Below are positions 1 through 8,913 of a stretch of DNA of 64,000 nt, in pieces. Origin of the DNA: Candidatus Saccharibacteria bacterium (GTDB taxonomy: Bacteria > Patescibacteriota > Saccharimonadia > Saccharimonadales > Saccharimonadaceae); contig CP064991.1 in assembly GCA_016699895.1 (NCBI GenBank), positions 434,001-498,000 of the forward strand, in the 5' to 3' direction. The notes beneath the pieces are model-generated. The model saw nothing but the letters and a program-made list of their open reading frames with translations, was not told the DNA's origin and ran no database searches. Within the stretch, counting starts at the first letter, position 1. The number at the start of each line of letters is the position of its first letter. The position numbers and the translations under genes were made by a program.

Positions 1-268
1 CTACAATTTAGCTCTCGGCGCGGCGAGCTCGGGTGATTATGATCTGGTGATTTGCGACGAGATCAACAATGCTGTTCATGACGGGCTGCTGACGATTGAC
101 GATCTAAAGAGGCTGATCGAGCGACGTGCGCCCAGCACTAGCCTCTGCTTAACCGGTCGTAATTTCCCCGAGGAGCTACTAGGTATTGTCGACATCGCGA
201 CAGAGATGAGAAAAATAAAGCATCATTATGACGATGGCTTTCTGGCGACCAAAGGTATCGACTACTAG
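1..268 (+). CDS. Corrinoid (cob(I)alamin) adenosyltransferase, C-terminal part (partial at window edge)
   Basis: The reading frame is open from base 2 and ends at TAG 266-268, giving the last 88 residues of a protein whose start lies outside the window. The stretch around LVICDEINNAVHDGLL, then LTGRNFPEELL and the terminal GFLATKGIDY, matches the C-terminal half of the BtuR/CobO P-loop ATP:corrinoid adenosyltransferase family. That family transfers adenosyl from ATP to cob(I)alamin-type corrinoids in the cytosol. The DEIN motif is the Walker-B-like segment. No corrinoid biosynthesis or cobalamin-dependent gene is visible in the window, so the physiological role (salvage) is inference. The N-terminal P-loop cannot be checked here. 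Confidence 0.85.
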   Translation, partial: YNLALGAASSGDYDLVICDEINNAVHDGLLTIDDLKRLIERRAPSTSLCLTGRNFPEELLGIVDIATEMRKIKHHYDDGFLATKGIDY

Positions 269-285
269 CGCTTTTTCCCTATTTG

Positions 286-294
286 TGCTATGAT
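286..294 (+). promoter_or_regulatory. Extended -10 promoter of typA
   Basis: TGC followed by TATGAT (289-294) is an extended -10 box. The expected transcript start near 301 leaves a 36-nt leader that begins with a purine-rich AAAGGAAGG. No convincing -35 is visible. Confidence 0.6.
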
Positions 295-336
295 ACTAAA
301 CAAAGGAAGGCTCGATAAAGGGCTATTTTTATTGAA

Positions 337-2154
337 ATGAAATCTGATTACATCCGAAACATTGCGATTATCGCCCACGTCGACCACGGTAAAACGACGA
401 TGGTGGACGGTCTATTGAAACAATCAAATACCTTTCGCGACAACCAAGCCGAAATGAATCAAGAATTGATCATGGATAGTGGCGACCAGGAACACGAGCG
501 CGGCATCACGATTACGGCCAAACAGACTAGCATTTATCACGGCGATTACAAAATTAACATTATCGACACGCCAGGTCACGCTGATTTTTCGGGCGAAGTC
601 GAGCGCACACTCAATATGGCCGACGGCGTGTTATTGATCGTCGACGCCCAAGAAGGCCCGATGCCGCAGACGAAATTTGTCCTCGGCAAAGCACTCGAAC
701 TCGGTCTCAAACCAGTAGTCATTATCAACAAGATTGATAAGCCCGCCCGTCGGATTGACGAAGTCGAGGACGAGTTGGCTGACCTATTCCTAGAACTAGC
801 GACTGATGATAGTCAATTGCATTACCCAGTCTATTACGCGATTGGTCGCGAGGGCAAAGCCTGGACTGCGGTGCCAAACAATCCGAGCGAGCATGCCGAC
901 TTGACGCCGATTTTCGATGCGATTATCAACGATATTCCAGCGCCAACTGTCAATAGCGATGGCCCGTTGCAGCTGCTTGTGACGAGCTTGCAATACGATT
1001 CATTCCTCGGTAAATATGCCATCGGTCGTGTCACGAGAGGTCAAGCCAAGCGTGGACCAGTCGTGCTCATCAAACGTGACGGCACTGTGATGGCTACTAA
1101 AATCGAGAAAGTCTTTGGCTACCGTGGTCTCACTCGTGAGGAGATCGAAGTCGGTCAGACTGGCGATATTGTCGCTCTCGTCGGCGTCGGCGATGCTCAT
1201 ATCGGTGAGACGATTGCCGACAAGGACACCCCAGAGGCACTGCCGACTATCGAAATCGAAGCTCCGACGATCAGTATGTATCTCGGCCCGAACACCAGCC
1301 CGATGAAGGGCAAAGAAGGCGAGTTTACTACTAGTCGCCAGATCGGCGATCGATTGAAAAAGGAACTCGAAACCAACGTCAGCTTGCGCGTTGAGGACAA
1401 TGGTATCGGTTTTACGATTTCAGGTCGTGGTGAATTGCACCTCAGTGTGTTAATCGAGGCGATGCGCCGCGAAGGCTATGAATTTGAGGTTGGTCGTCCG
1501 CAAGTGGTTACTATTACCGAAGACGGTGTTGAAAAAGAGCCGGTCGAGGAACTCTATGTTGAGGTTGCGCCAGAATTTATCGGCGCTGTTAGCCAAGAGC
1601 TCGGTGCGCGTCGTGCCGAGATGCGCGGTCAGGAGCAGACTGGTAGCGGCACAGCGCGGATGGATTATATTTTACCAACTCGTGCATTGATCGGGCTACG
1701 TAACCTACTATTAACCGCCACCAAAGGTACGGTGATTATGAACAGCTTGCCGCACGGCTATCAACCGCTAGCTGGTAAGATGCCGCGCACTCGCAATGGC
1801 GCCCTGATTGCCTTTGAGGCTGGCACGACAACGCCGTATGCTCTGCAAGCAGCCGAAGCCCGCGGTGAGTTATATGTTGGTGCCGGTACCGCTGTGTATG
1901 CCGGTATGATCATCGGTCTCAATCGCCGCGGCGAGGATATGGAAATCAACGTTTGCAAAGCCAAGCAGTTAACCAACATGCGTTCTAGTAGTAGTGACGG
2001 AGTGGTGCAGCTGACGCCGTTTACCGATCTGAGCCTAGAGCAATGTATCGACTTTATCGAGGATGATGAGCTACTCGAAGTGACGCCAAAGAGCCTACGT
2101 CTCCGCAAACGCTACCTCGACGCCAACCAGCGTAAACGCGCCGCGAAAAATTAA
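337..2154 (+). CDS. typA: Ribosome-associated GTPase TypA/BipA
   Basis: 605-residue translational GTPase of full family length. The P-loop AHVDHGKTT lies at residues 13-21, followed by switch I RGITITAK, the G3 motif [15 protein letters not shown] and the G4 motif NKIDKP. Domain II and EF-G-like domain III and C-terminal TypA-specific domain follow ([17 protein letters not shown], and [20 protein letters not shown]). TypA binds the 70S ribosome and acts in ribosome assembly and stress adaptation. The start is ATG 337. The only purine-rich stretch lies about 28 nt upstream, so the Shine-Dalgarno signal is poor. It follows the adenosyltransferase gene by 68 nt and has its own promoter. Confidence 0.97.
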   Translation: MKSDYIRNIAIIAHVDHGKTTMVDGLLKQSNTFRDNQAEMNQELIMDSGDQEHERGITITAKQTSIYHGDYKINIIDTPGHADFSGEVERTLNMADGVLLIVDAQEGPMPQTKFVLGKALELGLKPVVIINKIDKPARRIDEVEDELADLFLELATDDSQLHYPVYYAIGREGKAWTAVPNNPSEHADLTPIFDAIINDIPAPTVNSDGPLQLLVTSLQYDSFLGKYAIGRVTRGQAKRGPVVLIKRDGTVMATKIEKVFGYRGLTREEIEVGQTGDIVALVGVGDAHIGETIADKDTPEALPTIEIEAPTISMYLGPNTSPMKGKEGEFTTSRQIGDRLKKELETNVSLRVEDNGIGFTISGRGELHLSVLIEAMRREGYEFEVGRPQVVTITEDGVEKEPVEELYVEVAPEFIGAVSQELGARRAEMRGQEQTGSGTARMDYILPTRALIGLRNLLLTATKGTVIMNSLPHGYQPLAGKMPRTRNGALIAFEAGTTTPYALQAAEARGELYVGAGTAVYAGMIIGLNRRGEDMEINVCKAKQLTNMRSSSSDGVVQLTPFTDLSLEQCIDFIEDDELLEVTPKSLRLRKRYLDANQRKRAAKN

Positions 2155-2159
2155 TATCT

Positions 2160-2172
2160 CCCCCCCCCCCCC
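2160..2172. repeat. Homopolymer of 13 C
   Basis: An uninterrupted run of 13 C sits just after the typA stop. It may be a hypermutable tract or a consensus artefact. Nothing coding overlaps it. Confidence 0.8.
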
Positions 2173-2199
2173 AGGTCCTGCTATTTAATCTCCCGCACA

Positions 2200-2330
2200 A
2201 AAGATTTCAAAACTCCCTCGGGTCCTGCCGCTCGGTCCGCCCCTAAAATTTTTTCGGTCAATCACCACCGAAAACAATTTTGGGAGCTGCCCCGCCTCAC
2301 GTCACCCGAGGTGTGAGTTTTAAAATCTTT
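2200..2330 (-). ncRNA. Structured 3'-UTR element, copy 1 (behind gpmA)
   Basis: On the minus strand this begins immediately after the gpmA stop codon. Its 96-nt core (2216-2311) is almost identical to the cores at 35149-35244 and 40905-41000 (one base differs among the three). The core closes with CCTCGGGT/ACCCGAGG and contains a second helix in which TTTTCGGT pairs with ACCGAAAA and AAAATT pairs with AATTTT, separated by purine-rich internal strands. The outer arms (2315-2330 with 2200-2215) differ in sequence from those of the other copies yet are complementary over about 15 bp. The function is unknown. It could be an mRNA 3'-end or processing element, a small RNA, or a mobile repeat. Confidence 0.75.
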
Positions 2331-2969
2331 CTAGGCGTGCGTTTGTTCGATGGTGGTGTGGAGTTCCTGTTTGTCGCTCTCTTTGCCGTCGCTATTGACT
2401 TGGTAAATCAAAATTGTACCAAAAACCATTTCAAATTTGGCAATATCTTTGTCGCTAATGCTCTCTATATATTTGACGAGCGCGCGGATCGAATTGCCGT
2501 GAGCCACAAACAAAATATTTTCACCCGCGAGTAATTTTGGTAAAATTTCCGCCTGATACCATGGCACTACACGGTCGTAAACGTCGTGTAGTGTCTCGCC
2601 ATTTGGGATCGGCTCATCGTAATTGCGGCGGATGGCATTAAATGTGTCTTCGCCGACCTTTTCCTTGACATCCCATTTATTGAGACCGGTGTAGTCACCG
2701 TAATCACGTTCGTTGAGAGGCTCTACAGCCTGGAGCTCTAGGTCGGGTTGACCTTGGGTTGACAGGATATTTTCGGCAGTTTCGATCGTTCGTTTTAGTT
2801 TGCTGACGAACACCTCGTCAAATTTGAAATCGGTCAGTAGTTCACCCATTTTTCTAGCATCGGCGGCACCTTTGTCGGTGATCGAAACATCGGTCCAACC
2901 AGTCCATTTGCCAGCCAAATTCCATTCACTCTCGCCGTGGCGCGCCAAAACTAATTTACCTGAACTCAT
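2331..2969 (-). CDS. gpmA: 2,3-bisphosphoglycerate-dependent phosphoglycerate mutase
   Basis: 212 residues. Interconverts 3- and 2-phosphoglycerate in glycolysis. The phosphohistidine motif LARHGESEWN is near the N-terminus, LNERDYGDYTGLNK is the substrate loop, and VAHGNSIRALV holds the second catalytic histidine. I chose the ATG at 2969 over an upstream in-frame ATG at 2984. The AAAGGAA Shine-Dalgarno lies between them at the right distance from 2969, and the family N-terminus begins there. It is shorter than the E. coli enzyme (250 aa), which fits shorter family members. It lies behind ldh on the same strand and is followed directly by the structured repeat element. Confidence 0.95.
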   Translation of the reverse strand: MSSGKLVLARHGESEWNLAGKWTGWTDVSITDKGAADARKMGELLTDFKFDEVFVSKLKRTIETAENILSTQGQPDLELQAVEPLNERDYGDYTGLNKWDVKEKVGEDTFNAIRRNYDEPIPNGETLHDVYDRVVPWYQAEILPKLLAGENILFVAHGNSIRALVKYIESISDKDIAKFEMVFGTILIYQVNSDGKESDKQELHTTIEQTHA

Positions 2970-2994
2970 GTTAATTCCTTTCATTAATATAGAC

Positions 2995-3939
2995 CTATTG
3001 TATCTGATTTCGGGCGTCGCGTAAAACCTCGGCTGAATGGTGGAGATTAGCGAGCTCTAGGTCGCTGAGACGTGGCGTGAGGACTTTTTCGATACCATGT
3101 TCGCCCAAAATAGCCGGAACTGACAGGTAGAGATCATCAATGTCATATTCGCCGTGCAATAGCGACGACACAGTCATGATCGAGCGTTCATCGCGCACAA
3201 TGGCTTCGACGATACGAGTGGCGCTCATACCGATACCGTAATAGGTCGCACCTTTACGATTGATAATTTCATAGGCGGCGTTACGAGTCGAATCAGCAAT
3301 TGACTGACGAACTTCGTCGTTGATCTCCTTGTTAAACAGATCAGAGGCTTCGTCGAGACTCATGCCGGCAATATTGACGAGACTCCAGGCTGGAAATTCA
3401 CTATCGCCATGTTCGCCCATGATGTAACCGTGGACATTGCGCGGATCGATATCGAAACGGTTAGCCAGCAGATAGCGAAAACGTGAACTGTCGAGCACTG
3501 TACCCGATCCGATGACGCGATTTTTCGGAAAGCCAGTTACCTGGCGAGCGACGTAGGTCATCACGTCAACTGGATTGCTGATGACTAAAATGACGGCGTT
3601 TGGTGATTGCTCGCCGACTCTGCCAGCGACGTCGCGCATAATAGCAGCGTTACGGGTAATCAGGTCGATACGCGTCTCGCCCGGCTTTTGGTTAGTGCCG
3701 GCCGTGATGATGACGACGTCGGAACCTTTGGTGTCTTCGTAGCTGCCAGTGCGAATAACCGATGATTTGGCAAAAGGTGCGCCGTGACTGATGTCCATAG
3801 CTTCGCCCTCGGCTCGTTCTAGGTTGACGTCGACGAGGACGATTTCACTCGCTACACCCTTCATAACTAATGTGTAGGCTACGGTTGACCCGACAAACCC
3901 AGCGCCGATCACCGATATTTTGATTGCCGTTTGTGCCAC
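2995..3939 (-). CDS. ldh: L-lactate dehydrogenase
   Basis: 314 residues of the LDH/MDH superfamily. Reduces pyruvate to L-lactate with NADH in the cytosol. The Rossmann motif VIGAGFVGSTVAY is near the N-terminus. The specificity loop reads NQKPGETR: the glutamine indicates lactate rather than malate dehydrogenase. The catalytic histidine is in GEHGDSEF. The start is GTG 3937-3939, preceded by AAGGG at suitable spacing. It is transcribed with gpmA (25 nt gap) and divergently from eno, giving a small fermentative glycolysis cluster consistent with an obligate fermenter. Confidence 0.95.
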   Translation of the reverse strand: MAQTAIKISVIGAGFVGSTVAYTLVMKGVASEIVLVDVNLERAEGEAMDISHGAPFAKSSVIRTGSYEDTKGSDVVIITAGTNQKPGETRIDLITRNAAIMRDVAGRVGEQSPNAVILVISNPVDVMTYVARQVTGFPKNRVIGSGTVLDSSRFRYLLANRFDIDPRNVHGYIMGEHGDSEFPAWSLVNIAGMSLDEASDLFNKEINDEVRQSIADSTRNAAYEIINRKGATYYGIGMSATRIVEAIVRDERSIMTVSSLLHGEYDIDDLYLSVPAILGEHGIEKVLTPRLSDLELANLHHSAEVLRDARNQIQ

Positions 3940-4016
3940 TTTCCACCCTTTCTACTAGTAATATTATTTGACATGATTTTACCATAACCGGGTCACTTTC
4001 GTAAATAGCAAGGCTC

Positions 4017-4025
4017 TGCTAGAAT
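4017..4025 (+). promoter_or_regulatory. Extended -10 promoter of eno
   Basis: TGC followed by TAGAAT (4020-4025). The start codon follows after only 10 nt with no Shine-Dalgarno, so the mRNA is probably leaderless or nearly so. Confidence 0.65.
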
Positions 4026-4035
4026 AGATCACGTT

Positions 4036-5307
4036 ATGAGTAAAATTACATCAATCAAAGCACGACAAATTTTAGACAGCCGCGGCAATCCAACGGTGGA
4101 AGCTGTGGTCCAATTAGAGGACGGCTCGTATGGCCGAGCGGCCGTTCCGTCTGGTGCATCGACCGGCTCAGGTGAAGTCTTGGAGCTGCGCGACGGCGGT
4201 TCGGAGTGGGGTGGCAAAGGTGTCACCAAAGCTGTCGCCAATGTAAATAACCAGATCGCCTCGGCGCTGGTCGGTCAAGATGCCGGTAATCAGAATCATA
4301 TTGATCAGGTGATGTTTGACCTTGACGGTACCGACAATAAATCAAATCTCGGCGCTAACGCAATTTTGGCAGTCAGTTTGGCGGTCGCCAAAGCCGAGGC
4401 CGTATCTCAGGATCTGCCGTTTTATCGCTACATTGCTGAAATGACTGGTACGACCGAGATGTCGTTACCTATGCCGATGATGAACGTCATGAATGGTGGC
4501 GCGCATGCGGGCTGGGCAACGGATATCCAGGAATACATGATCATGCCAGTCGGCGCGCCGACTTTTGCCGAAGCCATTCGTTATGGTACCGAAGTCTTTC
4601 ATGCGCTAGCTAAAATTCTGAAAGAGGAAAAATATCCGACAACGGTAGGTGATGAGGGCGGTTACGCACCGCGCGTTCAGCACGGTAACGAAGAGCCACT
4701 CCAGCTGATTTCGCGCGCTGTCGAAGCGGCCGGCTATCGTTTGGGCGAGGATATCGCCTTTGCCTCGGATCCAGCTAGTAGCGAGTTTTATCAGGACGGC
4801 GAATATCAACTGAAAGCCAACAATGAAACCCTCTCGACTGACCAGATGATCGATTTTTGGCGCGAGATGGTCGACAAATATCCGTTCGTATCAGTTGAAG
4901 ATGCTTTGTCTGAGTCAGATTGGGCAGGTTGGACAAAGTTGACCGAGACACTCGGCGACAAGATTCAACTTGTCGGTGATGATCTACTCGTCACTAACAC
5001 GAAACTACTCCAAAAAGCTATAGATGAAAAAGCCGCCAACGCGATTTTAATCAAACCAAACCAGATCGGTAGTTTGACCGAGACGATCGCGGCGGTCAAA
5101 TTGGCCCAAGACAATGGCTTCCGCACAGTTATGAGCCATCGTTCAGGCGAGACCGAGGATACGACGATTGCGCATCTAGCAGTCGGCCTCAACTGTGGTC
5201 AAATCAAAACCGGTTCGCTCAGTCGTACTGATCGTATTGCAAAATACAACGAACTCCTGCGCATTGCTGAGGCTGAACCAGATATGAAGCTTGCCAAACC
5301 GTTCTAA
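4036..5307 (+). CDS. eno: Enolase
   Basis: 423 residues, full family length. Dehydrates 2-phosphoglycerate to phosphoenolpyruvate with Mg2+. The N-terminal signature [14 protein letters not shown] is present, then GDEGGYAP, metal-ligand segments SVEDAL and [10 protein letters not shown], the catalytic lysine segment LIKPNQIGS and the C-terminal [11 protein letters not shown]. It is divergent from ldh/gpmA and ends in a strong terminator. Probably a leaderless mRNA. Confidence 0.98.
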   Translation: MSKITSIKARQILDSRGNPTVEAVVQLEDGSYGRAAVPSGASTGSGEVLELRDGGSEWGGKGVTKAVANVNNQIASALVGQDAGNQNHIDQVMFDLDGTDNKSNLGANAILAVSLAVAKAEAVSQDLPFYRYIAEMTGTTEMSLPMPMMNVMNGGAHAGWATDIQEYMIMPVGAPTFAEAIRYGTEVFHALAKILKEEKYPTTVGDEGGYAPRVQHGNEEPLQLISRAVEAAGYRLGEDIAFASDPASSEFYQDGEYQLKANNETLSTDQMIDFWREMVDKYPFVSVEDALSESDWAGWTKLTETLGDKIQLVGDDLLVTNTKLLQKAIDEKAANAILIKPNQIGSLTETIAAVKLAQDNGFRTVMSHRSGETEDTTIAHLAVGLNCGQIKTGSLSRTDRIAKYNELLRIAEAEPDMKLAKPF

Positions 5308-5327
5308 ATCAATAATTTCGAGATCTA

Positions 5328-5361
5328 CCCGGACGAGTGTGGTTGCTCGTCCGGGCTTTTT
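5328..5361 (+). terminator. Rho-independent terminator of eno
   Basis: A 10-bp stem CCCGGACGAG/CTCGTCCGGG with an 8-nt loop is followed by C and TTTTT. Confidence 0.9.
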
Positions 5362-5369
5362 GATCCGCT

Positions 5370-5990
5370 CTAGCCCTTCCTGTACTCCTGGATGAGCCTA
5401 CTGATGGTTGCAACGTCGGCCACTACAGTGGTTACAACTGTGGTCCACAGAATGAATACGCCGATATCGCTAGGGTTGATCACGATCAAGCTGGCGACCA
5501 AGACGATCTGAGCCACCATCTTGACCTTGCCCCACCACTGAGCGGCGAGGTCGACAGTAGGGCGATGCCACTTGATCCAGGACCGCAGCAACACCGAGAT
5601 GATCTCGGGCACGGCAACCAGACCGACAGCCAGCCACCACCTGAAATCACCAGGATAGTGAAAATAGGCGATGGCGGCCAGAGTTCCGATGATCAAACTC
5701 TTGTCGATCAGGGTGTCCAGGAACTTCCCGGACTCACTGATCTGGCCAGAGCGTCGCGCCAGTTCGCCGTCCCAGCGATCGGTCAGCGCGGCGATCAGAA
5801 AGACGACGGCTGCGAGGATGGCGAACCAGACATCTGTCGACAGGCTGATCAGCAGGATCACGATCGGAACTGGGCCGAGTCGCGCCAGGCTGATATGGTT
5901 GGGCCGGATGCCGTGGTCGTAAAACCACTGATACAACCAACCCTCTTCGGGTCGACGCGCCGGCGCTGGCAGAGGATACATCATGGACAT
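5370..5990 (-). CDS. CDP-alcohol phosphatidyltransferase (PgsA/cardiolipin-synthase-like)
   Basis: 206-residue integral membrane protein with about five hydrophobic segments. It carries a complete CDP-alcohol phosphotransferase motif D-x2-DG-x2-AR-x8-G-x3-D-x3-D (DRWDGELAR ... GKFLDTLID). The enzyme joins a CDP-activated lipid or alcohol to a second alcohol at the membrane. The substrate, glycerol-3-phosphate or another alcohol, cannot be read from the sequence. ATG 5990 has an AGGGG Shine-Dalgarno about 6 nt upstream. Codon use is G/C-richer than in neighbouring genes (GTC, CTG, GAC preferred), a possible sign of separate ancestry. It is convergent with eno. Confidence 0.85.
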   Translation of the reverse strand: MSMMYPLPAPARRPEEGWLYQWFYDHGIRPNHISLARLGPVPIVILLISLSTDVWFAILAAVVFLIAALTDRWDGELARRSGQISESGKFLDTLIDKSLIIGTLAAIAYFHYPGDFRWWLAVGLVAVPEIISVLLRSWIKWHRPTVDLAAQWWGKVKMVAQIVLVASLIVINPSDIGVFILWTTVVTTVVADVATISRLIQEYRKG

Positions 5991-6157
5991 TTCTGCCCCT
6001 TTCCGCGCCGAAGCGCTGATAGAAATAGAAGAGCGAGCGGATTAGATTAGGTGCTTTCCGCGCACTCGGAACAGTAGATATCGTACAAGTAAACAGATAA
6101 TTTTGCAAGGATAGCTACATTAATGAACTAATGCTTTCATTTTGTCAAGTTATAGGG

Positions 6158-6163
6158 TATAAT
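6158..6163 (+). promoter_or_regulatory. -10 box TATAAT upstream of the 6172 gene
   Basis: Consensus TATAAT ends 8 nt before the ATG with no Shine-Dalgarno between, so the mRNA is probably leaderless. Confidence 0.65.
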
Positions 6164-6171
6164 CAGCTCTC

Positions 6172-6945
6172 ATGAAGAGGACCGAGAGTGAGTTGCAACA
6201 ATTGCCGAACGATGTTCGCTTGAATCGTTTTGGTCACGTGGTGCGAACTGATCCGTTAGATCTGCGACCTGGTTACCTACGCGACGAAGACGCTAATTTG
6301 CCATTATCTAGGTTGCAGAAAATCCAGAAAAAACTCGGTTGGGCGACGATTGCTAACGGCATGAGCGCCCTGCGACCGCCACTGGCAGCGGCTGGCATCA
6401 CCTTGCTCGCGACTGGCCAACATGAGGCTGGCGTGGCGACGCTGGCTGCAGCCGCTCTGACTGATGCCGAAGGCAAACCGGCCCGATTGACTGGCACGGA
6501 TGACCCGGTTTCTGGTGCTCGTAACGATGTGCTAGCTGACGGTGCCGCCGCAGCCGCTATTGGAATAGGGGCAGTGGTCGGCGGTATTATTCCTGGTGGT
6601 TCGATGCTCGGAATTTATGGGCCAAAAGCTATTAATGGCGTCAATGTTTGGCAGGCGGAGCGCGAAGGTCTCACTGTTTACACCGATAAAATCGATAAAA
6701 CCGTCGAAGCAGCCCGTTGGGTCGTTGCCGGTCTCTACGTGGCGGCATATACTAACGTTCAACCACTCGCTACTGAAATTGACTGGGAAACGGCGGCTCA
6801 CTACGGTATGCTATCGGTGGCAGCCGCTGGGTTATATTCGTCGTATCGACAGATCCGTCGCAGGCAAAAAGCCTCAAAAGCTAAAACCGTAGAGCAAGCT
6901 TTTGTGGCCGATCCAACTGATTCTGAACAATCCGATATTAGTTAA
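6172..6945 (+). CDS. Membrane protein related to CDP-alcohol phosphatidyltransferases, altered active-site motif
   Basis: 257 residues. The middle part (ANGMSALRPPL, then ALTDAEGKPAR, then SGARNDVLADGAA) follows the layout of the CDP-alcohol phosphotransferase motif. However, the first Asp pair is distorted (TDAEG instead of D-x2-DG) and the spacing to the G-x3-D-x3-D half is off by one, so catalysis is doubtful. Several Ala/Gly-rich hydrophobic segments follow, and the C-terminus is basic then acidic. It lies divergently beside the intact homologue at 5370-5990. I infer a paralogue that is inactive or has changed function. No other family is recognised. Confidence 0.6.
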   Translation: MKRTESELQQLPNDVRLNRFGHVVRTDPLDLRPGYLRDEDANLPLSRLQKIQKKLGWATIANGMSALRPPLAAAGITLLATGQHEAGVATLAAAALTDAEGKPARLTGTDDPVSGARNDVLADGAAAAAIGIGAVVGGIIPGGSMLGIYGPKAINGVNVWQAEREGLTVYTDKIDKTVEAARWVVAGLYVAAYTNVQPLATEIDWETAAHYGMLSVAAAGLYSSYRQIRRRQKASKAKTVEQAFVADPTDSEQSDIS

Positions 6946-8123
6946 TCACGCGGCACTTCGTCGGGTAAATAGCCCTTCTCATGTTCGAAACCAGCTTGCC
7001 ATTTGTAATCCTTGCCGTATCCGAGGTCTTGCATCAGTTTCGTTGGCGCATTCCGTACATGGAGGGGTATTGGTGCGTCAGGGAATTGTTCAGCCAGCTG
7101 CTGGGCTCGACCCCACAGGTCATAACTTTCGCGCGATTTCTTGGCTCGGGATAGTGCGACGACAACATGGCTCAGAATAATTCCGCCCTCTGGCATGCCA
7201 ACGCGTTCGATCGCTATAAAAGCACTCGTCGCTAGGTTCAAAGCTCCATTGCCGGCGAGACCGACATCTTCACTGGCAAAAATCACCATCCGGCGAGCAA
7301 TAAATTTCGGATCTTCACCGGCAGCTACCATACGTGCTAAATAATAGAGAGCTGCCTGGTCGTCGCCGGCACGCATTGATTTAATAAATGCTGAGATCGT
7401 ATCGTAGTGCCCATCGCCTTTTTTGTCGTAACGCGGTAGTTTACGCCCAGCGGCTTGTTCGACTGTATCAGAGGTGATCTTTTGACGGTTTTTGATCAGT
7501 CCCGCAGCCACCTCTAGGGCGCCGAGTGCGGTTCGAGCGTCACCATTCGCGAGTCTCGTTAACGTCTCGATAGCATCCTCGGTGATTTTCTTTTCCAGTT
7601 TTTCTAGCTTGATTGCCCGTTCAATAATTTTGGCGATAGCGGCGTGATCTAGTTGCTCTAGGACGATAACTCGCGAGCGCGAAATCAGCGGCGCGATCAC
7701 CTCGAAACTAGGATTTTCCGTCGTAGCACCGATCAGGCTGATCAGTCCGCTCTCGACATGGGGTAAAAAGGCGTCCTGCTGGGCTTTGTTGAAGCGATGG
7801 ATTTCATCAACGAACAAAATCGTGCGAATTTTGAGATTCCAGTTTTGTCTGGCGCGCTCGATCACGGTTTCAACATCGGCTTTTTTGGCGCTGACGGCTG
7901 AGATCTCGATAAAATCTGCCGTCATTTCGCTCGCGATGATCCGTGCCAAGGTGGTTTTACCGGTTCCTGGTGGACCCCACAATATCAAACTGACCGGTTC
8001 TCGGGCCTCAACGATCTTGCGCAGCGTACCGTTCGTGCCGACCAGCTTTTCCTGACCAATCACCTCATCTAACGTCTTTGGTCGCATGCGCTCGGCTAGC
8101 GGTACTCGTTTGCTCTCTTCCAT
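6942..8123 (-). CDS. rarA: Replication-associated recombination protein RarA (MgsA) AAA+ ATPase
   Basis: 393 residues from ATG 8123. Walker [12 protein letters not shown] is at residues 50-60 and Walker [11 protein letters not shown] near residue 105, followed by sensor 1 [11 protein letters not shown] and the MgsA C-terminal tetramerisation domain ([18 protein letters not shown]). RarA acts at stalled replication forks. The open frame continues 87 codons further upstream, but that stretch runs into the divergent slipin gene. The -10 box TACAAT (8130-8135, minus strand) sits 6 nt before ATG 8123, so this is the likely leaderless start. The 3' end overlaps the convergent 6172 gene by 4 nt. Confidence 0.93.
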   Translation of the reverse strand: MEESKRVPLAERMRPKTLDEVIGQEKLVGTNGTLRKIVEAREPVSLILWGPPGTGKTTLARIIASEMTADFIEISAVSAKKADVETVIERARQNWNLKIRTILFVDEIHRFNKAQQDAFLPHVESGLISLIGATTENPSFEVIAPLISRSRVIVLEQLDHAAIAKIIERAIKLEKLEKKITEDAIETLTRLANGDARTALGALEVAAGLIKNRQKITSDTVEQAAGRKLPRYDKKGDGHYDTISAFIKSMRAGDDQAALYYLARMVAAGEDPKFIARRMVIFASEDVGLAGNGALNLATSAFIAIERVGMPEGGIILSHVVVALSRAKKSRESYDLWGRAQQLAEQFPDAPIPLHVRNAPTKLMQDLGYGKDYKWQAGFEHEKGYLPDEVPRD

Positions 8124-8129
8124 ACATCT

Positions 8130-8160
8130 ATTGTACAATATCTGTATAAAGCAAGGAGGA
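8130..8160. promoter_or_regulatory. Divergent promoter region rarA / slipin
   Basis: The minus strand reads TACAAT at 8130-8135 just before rarA. The plus strand has TGTATAAA followed by a full AAGGAGGA Shine-Dalgarno (8153-8160) for the slipin gene. TTGTACAA at the centre is palindromic. Confidence 0.55.
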
Positions 8161-8163
8161 TCT

Positions 8164-8913
8164 ATGGAATTCGTGGTAATAGCAGTAACGTTACTCGTAC
8201 TATATTTCTTGGGTAGTCTAAAGGTTATCAAACAGTACGAGCGAGGTATTGTATTAACCCTCGGTCGATTCACTGGGACACGCCAGCCTGGTTGGCGAGT
8301 AGTGTGGCCATGGTTCCAGCAGATGACGCGTGTCGATGTTCGCTCGACGCCAATCGACGTGCCAAAACAAGAAGTCATCACCAAGGATAATGTGACCGTT
8401 GGCGTTGATGCCGTTGTCTATTTCCGTGCAGTAGTACCTGAAAAAGCCGTACTCGAGACTACTAACTATATCTATGCAACCTCACAGTTTGCTCAGGCGG
8501 CACTGCGTGACGTGACGGGCAACGTGAGCCTCGATGATCTGCTGAGCAAGCGTGATGAAATCTCTAATCAGATCAAAGCGATTGTCGATAAACAAACTGA
8601 GCCATGGGGTATCGACGTCGAAAACGTCAAGGTTCAAAATATCGAACTACCGTCTGACATGAAACGTGCTATGGCCAAAGAAGCCGAGGCCGATCGACAG
8701 CGTCGCGCTACTATCATTAATGCTGATGGTGAAAAAACCGCTGCGCAGACACTGGCTGAGGCGGCTGAAACGCTCAGCAATTCACCGGGCGCAATTAATC
8801 TACGAACCCTGAACACCCTGGAGCGTATTAGTGCGGAACCGTCACAGAAAACAATGGTATTATTTCCAGTCGAAGTTCTCGATGCACTGCGCGGCAAGAC
8901 TCGGGGTCAATAA
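8164..8913 (+). CDS. Slipin/stomatin-family SPFH membrane protein
   Basis: 249 residues from ATG 8164, chosen because AAGGAGGA precedes it and because a membrane hairpin begins at once (EFVVIAVTLLVLYFLGSL). The SPFH domain follows (QYERGIVLTLGRF, QPGWRVVWPW, and ELPSDMKRAMAKEAEADRQRR). Slipins oligomerise at membranes and are linked to membrane microdomains and proteolysis. The partner NfeD-type protease is not adjacent here. The frame is open further upstream, but that would overlap rarA. It shares one base with the following ddl gene (TAATG), so the two are probably co-transcribed. Confidence 0.88.
   Translation: MEFVVIAVTLLVLYFLGSLKVIKQYERGIVLTLGRFTGTRQPGWRVVWPWFQQMTRVDVRSTPIDVPKQEVITKDNVTVGVDAVVYFRAVVPEKAVLETTNYIYATSQFAQAALRDVTGNVSLDDLLSKRDEISNQIKAIVDKQTEPWGIDVENVKVQNIELPSDMKRAMAKEAEADRQRRATIINADGEKTAAQTLAEAAETLSNSPGAINLRTLNTLERISAEPSQKTMVLFPVEVLDALRGKTRGQ

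Noticed and set aside
5565..6050. 161-aa plus-strand frame
   Set aside because: Shadow of the phosphatidyltransferase gene, which has all catalytic motifs and a Shine-Dalgarno on the other strand.
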